DNA of 64,000 bases. Origin: Paenibacillus pinisoli (lineage in GTDB: Bacteria > Bacillota > Bacilli > Paenibacillales > Paenibacillaceae). This document shows positions 58,508 to 64,000 of this stretch, in pieces. The stretch is taken from NCBI RefSeq assembly GCF_003605435.1, contig NZ_QXQB01000001.1, forward strand, positions 558,001 to 622,000, read 5' to 3'. Both the position numbers and the translations under genes were made by a program. The notes beneath the pieces were generated by a model. The model was not told the DNA's origin. It did no database searches and was given only the letters and a program-made list of their open reading frames with translations. The first letter of the stretch is position 1. Every line of letters starts with the position of its first letter.

Positions 58508-59718
58508 GAACGGCTTCCACCGCCTGCAGCGAGACGATCGTGTATCAGTTCCATCAGGCGCACCGCCGTAGCGCGCTTGGACATGAGCGGCAATGCCTCG
58601 ACCAGCCCTTCCGGTCCGTACACTTCAACCGCATTCGTATCGCCGTTGAACCCCGCGCCTTCGCGGCTGACATCGTTGGCTACGATCAAATCGCAGTGCT
58701 TCCTGCGCAGCTTATCCATTGCATACTGCTCCAGCTGCTCCGTCTCCGCTGCGAAGCCAACCAGGAATTGATGCGTCTTCCGCTCGCCGATCGTCGCCAA
58801 GATATCGGTCGTGCGCTCAAGCTCCAGCACGAGCCGCTCTCCCGTTTTTTTCAGCTTCTGCTCATGCACCTGAGCGGGCCTATAATCTGCGACGGCAGCC
58901 GCTTTCACCACGATATCCGCCTCATGGAAGCGCGCCTCGACAGCCTCCAGCATATCGGCGGCCGACTCCGTCCGCACCACCGTGACTCCTTGCGGCGGCG
59001 GCTCTGTCGTCCGCCCAGCGACAAGCGTAACGTCAGCTCCCATCAATCGGGCGGCTTCCGCAACCGCAAATCCCATTTTGCCGGAGGAGTCGTTCGTCAA
59101 GTACCGGACCGGGTCAAGCCGCTCCATCGTTCCGCCAGCCGTCACAAGCACTTTTTTCCCTTTAAGCTTCTGGTTCTGACCGAACCAGACGCCGACAGCC
59201 GCCACAATATCTTCCGGCTCAGCCAATCGGCCCTTGGCGACATATCCGCAGGCCAGCTGGCCTGTTCCCGGCTCTACGAACATGACGCCGCGAGCAGCCA
59301 GCCGCTCCATATTGTCAACGACCGCAGGATGCTCATACATATGGACGTTCATCGCCGGAGCAACCAGAATCGGACAGGTCGCCGCGAGCAGCGTCGTGCT
59401 TAACATATCATCCGCATGCCCGTTCGCAAGCTTTGCCATAAAATTCGCAGTTGCAGGAGCCACGACAATCAGATCCGCATGATCGGCCAGATGAATATGT
59501 GTGACCACCTCAGGGTTGCGCTCGTCGAAAGTGTCGATGTGCACTGGATTGCGGGATAAGGTCTGCAGCGTAAGCGGCGTAATAAACTCCGCAGCGGACT
59601 TCGTCATAATGACATGTACAGTTGCCCCTGCCTGAACCAGCTTGCTGCATAGCGCAGCGCCTTTATAAGCGGCAATCCCGCCTGTGATGCCTAATATAAT
59701 TCGTTTTCCTGCTATCAT
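58504..59718 (-). CDS. coaBC: Bifunctional CoaBC (phosphopantothenoylcysteine decarboxylase/synthetase)
   Basis: The 404-residue protein has the flavoprotein half (ILGITGGIAAYKGAALCSKL, PAMNVHMYEHPAVVDNM, TGQLACGYVAKGRLAEPEDI) and the CTP-dependent synthetase half (KVLVTAGGTMERLDPVRYLT, NDSSGKMGFAVAEAARLMGA, VKAAAVADYRP). It makes 4'-phosphopantetheine for coenzyme A. It is the first gene of the coaBC-priA-def-fmt-rsmB run. Confidence 0.97.
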   Translation of the reverse strand: MIAGKRIILGITGGIAAYKGAALCSKLVQAGATVHVIMTKSAAEFITPLTLQTLSRNPVHIDTFDERNPEVVTHIHLADHADLIVVAPATANFMAKLANGHADDMLSTTLLAATCPILVAPAMNVHMYEHPAVVDNMERLAARGVMFVEPGTGQLACGYVAKGRLAEPEDIVAAVGVWFGQNQKLKGKKVLVTAGGTMERLDPVRYLTNDSSGKMGFAVAEAARLMGADVTLVAGRTTEPPPQGVTVVRTESAADMLEAVEARFHEADIVVKAAAVADYRPAQVHEQKLKKTGERLVLELERTTDILATIGERKTHQFLVGFAAETEQLEQYAMDKLRRKHCDLIVANDVSREGAGFNGDTNAVEVYGPEGLVEALPLMSKRATAVRLMELIHDRLAAGGGSRS

Positions 59719-59769
59719 GCTGCCAACTCCTATTCATCAAACATCCGCCTTCTGCAAGGCGGACAGGGC

Positions 59770-60294
59770 TTACCATTCCATTCGTTCTCTAAGGCTTATA
59801 ATATGAGCGATATGATGCCTGCCGTGCCATGCCATATAGGCGAGTAATAAGGATAATTTCATCTGGCTCCCCTTCTCGGGATGATAAAATTCCTTCTCGA
59901 AATCGGCTCGCTCCATTGATCTCAGCAGCAGCGCAGCTCTTGCATGCAGCCCGTCAATAATAACCAAGCTTAATCCCGGCGCCGCACTCTCGGAATCCGC
60001 CGTAGCCACCCAGCGATCCTCGTTGAACGGCTTGATCGTCGGGTTGGGTTCGGTCAAGGCTAGCTTGAATCTGGAAAACATATTCATGCTGGCATCCGCA
60101 ATATGATGCACGACTTGCCGGACCGTCCAGCCGCCCGTCCGATATGGCGTATCAAGCTGCTCATCGCTGAGTCCCTCGACCGCCGCTCTCAATTCCGCAG
60201 GAACCTTTTCTACTTCGCCAATCCACTTCTCCATCTGTACTGCCGTCATGCCTTCGAACTGGAAACGGCCGTTGGGATAACGCAATTGCTCCAT
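59770..60294 (-). CDS. YfiT/BstA-type bacillithiol transferase (DinB fold)
   Basis: The 174-residue protein reads RYPNGRFQFEGMTAVQMEKW early, then LDTPYRTGGWTVRQVVHHIA, RFKLALTEPNPTIKPFNEDRW and AWHGRHHIAHIISLRERMEW. This is the YfiT family: a DinB-like four-helix bundle with a three-histidine metal site (one His in VVHH and two in the HGRHH region). Members are metal-dependent thiol-S-transferases using bacillithiol. AAGGAGGAG sets the ATG at 60292-60294. Two identical-arm palindromes lie immediately upstream and probably control it. Confidence 0.88.
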   Translation of the reverse strand: MEQLRYPNGRFQFEGMTAVQMEKWIGEVEKVPAELRAAVEGLSDEQLDTPYRTGGWTVRQVVHHIADASMNMFSRFKLALTEPNPTIKPFNEDRWVATADSESAAPGLSLVIIDGLHARAALLLRSMERADFEKEFYHPEKGSQMKLSLLLAYMAWHGRHHIAHIISLRERMEW

Positions 60295-60312
60295 GATAAA
60301 CTCCTCCTTCAT

Positions 60313-60411
60313 GTTTTGTGATACAAAACTGAATTCGTATGCCCAGGCTTTGCGCGTTGCAGAACAACATGATTTCATAAGCCTGCGGCCAAACGTTTTG
60401 TGAAACAAAAC
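60313..60411. promoter_or_regulatory. Two 17-bp palindromes upstream of the bacillithiol-transferase gene
   Basis: GTTTTGT-GAT-ACAAAAC (60313-60329) and GTTTTGT-GAA-ACAAAAC (60395-60411) have identical seven-base arms and are centred 82 bp apart, close to eight helical turns. They look like operators for a dimeric repressor that could loop the DNA. The first lies between the ribosome site region and the presumed promoter. Confidence 0.7.
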
Positions 60412-60616
60412 CGGCATCATCATCTGCAGCTTCTGTTATATGAAAGATAACGGATGCACTTGTTATGGGCAAGATGTTTAGACGTTGCATAGTGCGAGTA
60501 TTAGGGCTGGCGGAGCAATAGCGTTCCGAAATGCATTCTCCCCAATATCATATCATAAAGCGTGTCAAAAACTAGATACAGCGTTAAAGGCCGCCTATAA
60601 TCCCTTCGACCGCTAT

Positions 60617-60796
60617 CTAAAATTTAAAATACCGAATAACTCCAATTGAAAACAGGACAATCATTATTACAATAAAGAAGGCTAACCAGAAATTTTGTCC
60701 AGGAGAACGGCTTTTGCTCTTCAAGTTCTCAATTCGCTTCTCCAAAACATGAATTTGCCGTCTAAGCTCCTGAATATCGCGTTCTTCATCCGTCAT
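60617..60796 (-). CDS. Small coiled-coil membrane protein (59 aa)
   Basis: GAGGAGG precedes the ATG at 60794-60796. The N-terminal half is a heptad-rich helix (DIQELRRQIHVLEKRIENLK) and the C-terminal half a single membrane span (FWLAFFIVIMIVLFSIGVIR) ending in YFKF. The layout, a cytoplasmic coiled coil on one anchor, is common among small Firmicute proteins of unknown role. It stands alone between the palindromes and the tandem repeat array. Confidence 0.6.
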   Translation of the reverse strand: MTDEERDIQELRRQIHVLEKRIENLKSKSRSPGQNFWLAFFIVIMIVLFSIGVIRYFKF

Positions 60797-60960
60797 ATAC
60801 CGCCGCCTCCTCGTCATCAATTTGCACCAGCCATGGTATTCATAAGACGCTGATAGAAAGAGACATGTTGCTTGATATGAAACCCACTTTTTTCACATAT
60901 CAGCCTTTTATGAACGAATACGGTTACATAGAACTGTTTTTTCTAACTCGATGGCTCGTA

Positions 60961-61464
60961 TCACGGCGCTAATCCGTCAATTCCTCCGAAATCAGCAATC
61001 CAAGCGTGCCACGAACCGTTACAGCGCCGTTTCCTGCAATTTAGGAGGTATAACGGGTTCTCACGGCGTTACACCACAAATTCCTCCGAAATCAGCGTTC
61101 CAAGCGTGCCACGAACCGTTACAGCGCCGTTTCCTGCAATTTCGAGAGTTTAACGGGTTCTCGCGGCGTTACACCATCAATATCTCCGAGATCAGCGTTC
61201 CAAGCGTGCCACGAACCGTTACAGCGCCATTTCATGCAATTTCGATGGTTTAACGGGTTCTCACGGCGTTACACCATCAATTTCTCCGAAATCAGCGTTC
61301 CAAGCGTGCCACGAACCGTTACAGCGCCGTTTCCTCCAATTTCGAGAGTTTAACGGGTTCTCGCGGCGTTACACCATCATTTTCTCCGAATTCAGCAATC
61401 CAAGCGTGCCACACACCGTTACAGCGCCGTTTCCTCCAATCTCAAAGGTGTAACGGGTTCTCAC
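60961..61464. repeat. Tandem repeat, five copies of exactly 100 bp
   Basis: Copies begin at 60961, 61061, 61161, 61261 and 61361; the marker CAAGCGTGCCAC recurs at 61001, 61101, 61201, 61301 and 61401. Copies differ at scattered positions (for example TCACGG/TCGCGG at the start), so the array is not newly made. Each unit contains CCGTTACAGCGCCG and TAACGGGTTCTC, which are partly complementary. The 100-bp period rules out a coding repeat. The flanks 60797-60960 and 61465-61532 show no gene. Confidence 0.95.
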
Positions 61465-61532
61465 CATACTATTTGTCCACTGCATCTGCCCAGATGATTA
61501 GAATCATTACACCGCGAGCGCGCATTAGAAAC

Positions 61533-61970
61533 CTATTCCTTCTTGCGGCTGCTTCTTAGCGCGATTTGGAGCTCCATAAGCTCATTGTTGTTGGCCTCGT
61601 CCAGCAGCTTCTGGTACGCTTCCGACTCCATCGCGTAAATGGCAATTTTCCCTTCGTCATTGTAATGAACGCCCCAGCCGAATTTCTTGGGCAGTTGAGA
61701 GGCTCTCATGCATGGGTGGCTCTTCGCCAGCAGCTCATCCCGAAGGCGGTTGCGCTCAGCTTCCGGCATGTCAGGGTCAAAGCCCTTGTGCCTGAAGTAT
61801 ACTTCGAACAGCTGCTCCTCAAATGTATAGTGATAAGGATAATCAGCCAGCAGCTCGTACTGGATGATATGCGCAGGCTTGCCCTCCCGTTTCGATACCG
61901 GCACTACTCCCGTCTCCACCGGACAGTCCGGCGCTACTGCCACGAACATATTCGTCCAATGTCTAATCAT
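61533..61970 (-). CDS. DUF6157-like protein
   Basis: From the ATG at 61968-61970 the 145-residue protein reads NMFVAVAPDCPVETGVVPVS, IIQYELLADYPYHYTFEEQL FEVYFRHKG (in two parts), LLAKSHPCMRASQLPKKFGW and GVHYNDEGKIAIYAMESEAY. This matches a small conserved family I know as DUF6157, of unknown function. A GGAG lies about 14 bases upstream; an opening 24 codons earlier is less likely. The tandem repeat array lies just beyond its 3' end. Confidence 0.75.
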   Translation of the reverse strand: MIRHWTNMFVAVAPDCPVETGVVPVSKREGKPAHIIQYELLADYPYHYTFEEQLFEVYFRHKGFDPDMPEAERNRLRDELLAKSHPCMRASQLPKKFGWGVHYNDEGKIAIYAMESEAYQKLLDEANNNELMELQIALRSSRKKE

Positions 61971-62064
61971 CACGACCAGCTCCACTCCGTTATTAGTATC
62001 AGCATGAAGAATGCCATAGTGCGCAAAAGTGAGAGAGTGCAAGAGTGCAAAACCGTTTCAACCC

Positions 62065-62250
62065 TTACACCCGCTTATCGATAATATGTTTTTTATCCTC
62101 TTGGCCCTCTTTGCGAAGCTCCCTGATCTCTGAGATCAGCAAATCCATTTTCTGCGACATCTTGGAGTTATCAATCGCGCCGCGGACAACCAAGCTTAAA
62201 ATCAGAAAAAACAATACAAATAAAATAATAACGAAAATGATACCCGCCAC
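62065..62250 (-). CDS. Small membrane protein (61 aa)
   Basis: GGGAGG seven bases before a GTG at 62248-62250 gives the best start. An upstream ATG (62266-62268) lacks a good ribosome site and would place this one inside the gene. One strong membrane span (IIFVIILFVLFFLILSLVVR) is followed by an amphipathic charged helix (KMDLLISEIRELRKEGQEDK) and a basic tail. The role is unknown. It follows the rpoZ terminator and so is probably a separate unit. Confidence 0.6.
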   Translation of the reverse strand: MAGIIFVIILFVLFFLILSLVVRGAIDNSKMSQKMDLLISEIRELRKEGQEDKKHIIDKRV

Positions 62251-62318
62251 TTCAAATCCTCCCGTCATGCTGCCTGCTATAAACTCTGCTCTACTCAGCG
62301 CCTGCCCGATTATCGGGA

Positions 62319-62358
62319 CAAAAAAAGAGGTGTATCCCTGTCTCCAGTTCACACCTCT
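62319..62358 (-). terminator. Terminator of the gmk-rpoZ unit
   Basis: On the - strand AGAGGTGT (62351-62358) pairs with ACACCTCT (62326-62333) and is followed by TTTTTTTG. Confidence 0.8.
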
Positions 62359-62379
62359 AGCTCTGATTCATCTGCCGTA

Positions 62380-62589
62380 CTATTCGTCTTTCGCTCCAAG
62401 CGACTCTACTTGAATCAAGTCACCGTAGATCTCTTCCAGCGCAACGCCGACATACTTATGCGAACGCGGGGTAGTCAGATCGGACTTTTCTCCGTTGCGC
62501 AGCATGCGCGCTCTTCTGGAAGCGGCAACGACCAACGTATACTTGCTGTCAACCTTCTTCACCATTTCATCAATGGATGGATACAACAT
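62380..62589 (-). CDS. rpoZ: RNA polymerase omega subunit
   Basis: The 69-residue protein (LYPSIDEMVKKVDSKYTLVV, AASRRARMLRNGEKSDLTTP, then YVGVALEEIYGDLIQVE) matches omega, which assists RNA polymerase assembly. It lies 16 bases after gmk, the conserved pairing in Firmicutes, and is closed by a terminator. Confidence 0.95.
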   Translation of the reverse strand: MLYPSIDEMVKKVDSKYTLVVAASRRARMLRNGEKSDLTTPRSHKYVGVALEEIYGDLIQVESLGAKDE

Positions 62590-62605
62590 CAGACATTCTC
62601 CTCAC

Positions 62606-63226
62606 TCAGGCTTTCTCGATTGTGGTCTTCATTCCCGTTACATACGGCATGAAGCGTTCCCTGCGGCAATGCTCGGCAATAATAATGCTGCGAATACGGT
62701 CGCAAGCCGCGTCTATCTCGTCATTAATAACGGCATAATCATAATGGCTAAGGAGGTTCATTTCCTCAACGGCGACGTTCATGCGGGTATCGATAATATC
62801 CTGCGTTTCTGTGCCGCGTCCGGTAATCCGCTGCTTGAGCTCATCCAGCGACGGCGGCAGTAAGAAGACAAAGATCGCTTCAGGGAAGTTTTTCTTCACC
62901 TTGAGCGCCCCCTGCACTTCAATCTCCAGAATAACATCTTTGCCCCCCGCAAGCGTACGGTCGACAAAATCACGGGGAGTCCCGTAATAATTGCCCACGT
63001 ATTCTGCATGCTCGAGCAGCGCATCGCGCGCGATCATATCCTGAAACTGCTCTCTGGTTTTAAAAAAATAATTGACGCCTTCAACCTCGCCCTGTCTCGG
63101 TTGCCTGGTTGTGGCCGATACGGAATAGACAATCTCCGGCATTCTGGCGCGAAGCGCTGTGCACACCGTTCCTTTTCCGACTCCGGCAGGACCGGACAAA
63201 ACAATTAACAATCCCATTTGTTCCAT
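62606..63226 (-). CDS. gmk: Guanylate kinase
   Basis: The 206-residue kinase has the P-loop [33 protein letters not shown] (GMP binding), [18 protein letters not shown] and [20 protein letters not shown]. It converts GMP to GDP. The start at 63224-63226 aligns with the Bacillus protein. A second ATG three codons later has better spacing to GGGGAG and cannot be excluded. It lies 10 bases after remA. Confidence 0.96.
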   Translation of the reverse strand: MEQMGLLIVLSGPAGVGKGTVCTALRARMPEIVYSVSATTRQPRQGEVEGVNYFFKTREQFQDMIARDALLEHAEYVGNYYGTPRDFVDRTLAGGKDVILEIEVQGALKVKKNFPEAIFVFLLPPSLDELKQRITGRGTETQDIIDTRMNVAVEEMNLLSHYDYAVINDEIDAACDRIRSIIIAEHCRRERFMPYVTGMKTTIEKA

Positions 63227-63236
63227 ACTCCCCGTA

Positions 63237-63497
63237 CTATTCGTCGTTATCGTCATCCTTGGTGGACAGACGATGGGCTACCGTCTCCGGTTGAACCGCA
63301 GATAAGATGACGTGATCGCTGTCTGTAATGATAACCGCGCGAGTGCGGCGGCCATAAGTCGCGTCGATCAGCATGTGGCGATCCCGTGCTTCTTGAATGA
63401 TGCGTTTGATTGGAGCCGATTCCGGGCTCACGATCGAGATAATGCGATTCGCAGATACGATATTCCCGAATCCGATATTAATGAGCTTAATAGCCAA
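63237..63497 (-). CDS. remA: Extracellular matrix regulator RemA
   Basis: The 86-residue protein ([60 protein letters not shown]) is a clear RemA/YlzA, a DNA-binding ring-forming activator of matrix genes in Bacillus. GGGGGACC precedes the ATG. It heads the remA-gmk-rpoZ unit. A 210-bp gap without a gene separates it from the next gene. Confidence 0.95.
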   Translation of the reverse strand: MAIKLINIGFGNIVSANRIISIVSPESAPIKRIIQEARDRHMLIDATYGRRTRAVIITDSDHVILSAVQPETVAHRLSTKDDDNDE

Positions 63498-63709
63498 GCC
63501 AGGTCCCCCTCCGCCTACGGTCCTTCTATGCGCAATGATAGTTGCCGATTTCCAAAAAACGACAGACCATTGCTCTATTGTTGACTAAAAAATGAATGAG
63601 CATACGTATTACAACTGCCGTCCGCTCCAACTTATGCCTTATTTTAATTGATTTCTTCCCGTGGAACAAGCAAAAGTTAGGTGACATTTATTTTTGGCAT
63701 ATTCAAAAG

Positions 63710-64000
63710 CTAGCGTTTTGTTTTTTCCCACACGTATTCAGTGAGCTGGACAGCCATGTCATAGAACATGAACGGCGTGATCAGATAGATGCCGTTGAAG
63801 TGCTGGAGAGCGCAGTCCAGAAGCTCCTTTGCGATCTTAACCCCTTCAGCCCGGCCCTCCGGCCCTTCCAGTCCCGCCATGCGAGCACGGACGTCATCAG
63901 AGAGCTGAATGCCCGGAACCTCGTTGTGCAAATATTCGGCGTTGCGCCCGTTCGCCAGCGGCATGATGCCGATGAAGACCGGCACGCTTAGATGCTTGGT
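63710..64000 (-). CDS. Methylenetetrahydrofolate reductase-like protein, C-terminal part
   Basis: Only the last 96 codons are in the window; the frame continues past the right edge. SVPVFIGIMPLANGRNAEYL, HNEVPGIQLSDDVRARMAGL and YLITPFMFYDMAVQLTEYVW form the end of the MTHFR barrel, where the product 5-methyltetrahydrofolate is made for methionine synthesis. In spore formers this domain is often fused to a homocysteine methyltransferase (YitJ type). Whether that is so here cannot be seen. Confidence 0.85.
   Translation of the reverse strand, partial: TKHLSVPVFIGIMPLANGRNAEYLHNEVPGIQLSDDVRARMAGLEGPEGRAEGVKIAKELLDCALQHFNGIYLITPFMFYDMAVQLTEYVWEKTKR

Noticed and set aside
58540-59403. Long + strand open frame opposite coaBC
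   Set aside because: Antisense shadow. coaBC on the other strand has complete motifs and operon context.
60951-61253. Open frame of 100 codons across the tandem repeats
   Set aside because: The 100-bp period shifts frame at each copy, so the translation does not repeat; the frame is open by chance.
60961-61464. CRISPR array
   Set aside because: The whole 100-bp unit is repeated with no unique spacers and there are no cas genes in the window.
1-64000. tRNA, rRNA or insertion-sequence transposase genes
   Set aside because: I found no cloverleaf-type sequence with conserved T-loop, no rRNA stretch and no transposase frame or IS-type ends; the only recombinase is the serine integrase.

Overview
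The window reads as a Paenibacillaceae-type (most likely Paenibacillus) chromosome. It is a spore former: it carries spoVM, spoVIF, two GerA/GerB/GerC germinant-receptor operons and a cotJC fragment. The right third also keeps the Bacillus-type gene order remA-gmk-rpoZ-(insert)-coaBC-priA-def-fmt-rsmB-rlmN-prpC-prkC-rsgA-rpe-spoVM-rpmB-asp23-fakA-(degV)-recG. The genus call is inference from gene order and protein families; no 16S rRNA gene is present.

Region 1 (1-7,980) is the right end of an AT-rich integrated element. It has a leftward operon encoding an actin-like segregation ATPase, a ribbon-helix-helix-like partner, a Spo0E-like phosphatase and several tiny proteins. It also has a cluster of related Xre-type regulators around a divergent control region, an orphan LytTR protein, and a large serine recombinase lying directly against the right junction. 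Immediately past the junction, in frame but without a start, is the 3' two thirds of cotJC, a spore coat manganese-catalase-like gene. The arrangement resembles skin in sigK and SPbeta in spsM of Bacillus subtilis and predicts excision that rebuilds cotJC. The left junction lies outside the window.

Region 2 (8,000-32,600) is GC-richer accessory chromosome. It holds an effector-binding protein, a zinc-ribbon protein, two signal-less lytic enzymes and a TPP-riboswitch-controlled thiamine-precursor ABC operon ending in a TatD hydrolase. These are followed by a germinant-receptor operon (A-C-B, leftward), a glycosyltransferase-TPR protein, a LexA-boxed Y-family polymerase with a YolD partner, a DUF2515 protein and an SRAP protein. 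A second germinant-receptor operon (A-C-small-B, rightward), an epoxide hydrolase with an odd N-terminal extension and a secreted two-repeat protein close the region.

Region 3 (about 32,760-37,180) is a strikingly AT-rich island with two leftward genes of unknown function: a 290-residue protein with a Cys/His cluster, and a roughly 650-residue protein with a C-terminal RNxxxH (HEPN-like) motif. Gene remnants lie on both sides. It looks like a defence-type cassette and is the best candidate here for an undescribed system.

Region 4 (37,200-41,200) has a CBS-domain protein, an MFS exporter and TetR regulator sharing two copies of one operator, a short-chain dehydrogenase lacking the usual catalytic Tyr/Lys, and spoVIF.

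Region 5 (41,240-64,000) is the conserved housekeeping block. It includes the 26-residue spoVM and a triple hairpin repeat in the rpmB leader. Between coaBC and rpoZ is an insertion with a bacillithiol-transferase-like gene behind paired 17-bp palindromes, two small membrane proteins, a DUF6157-like gene and a five-copy tandem repeat of exactly 100 bp. The window ends inside a methylenetetrahydrofolate reductase-like gene.
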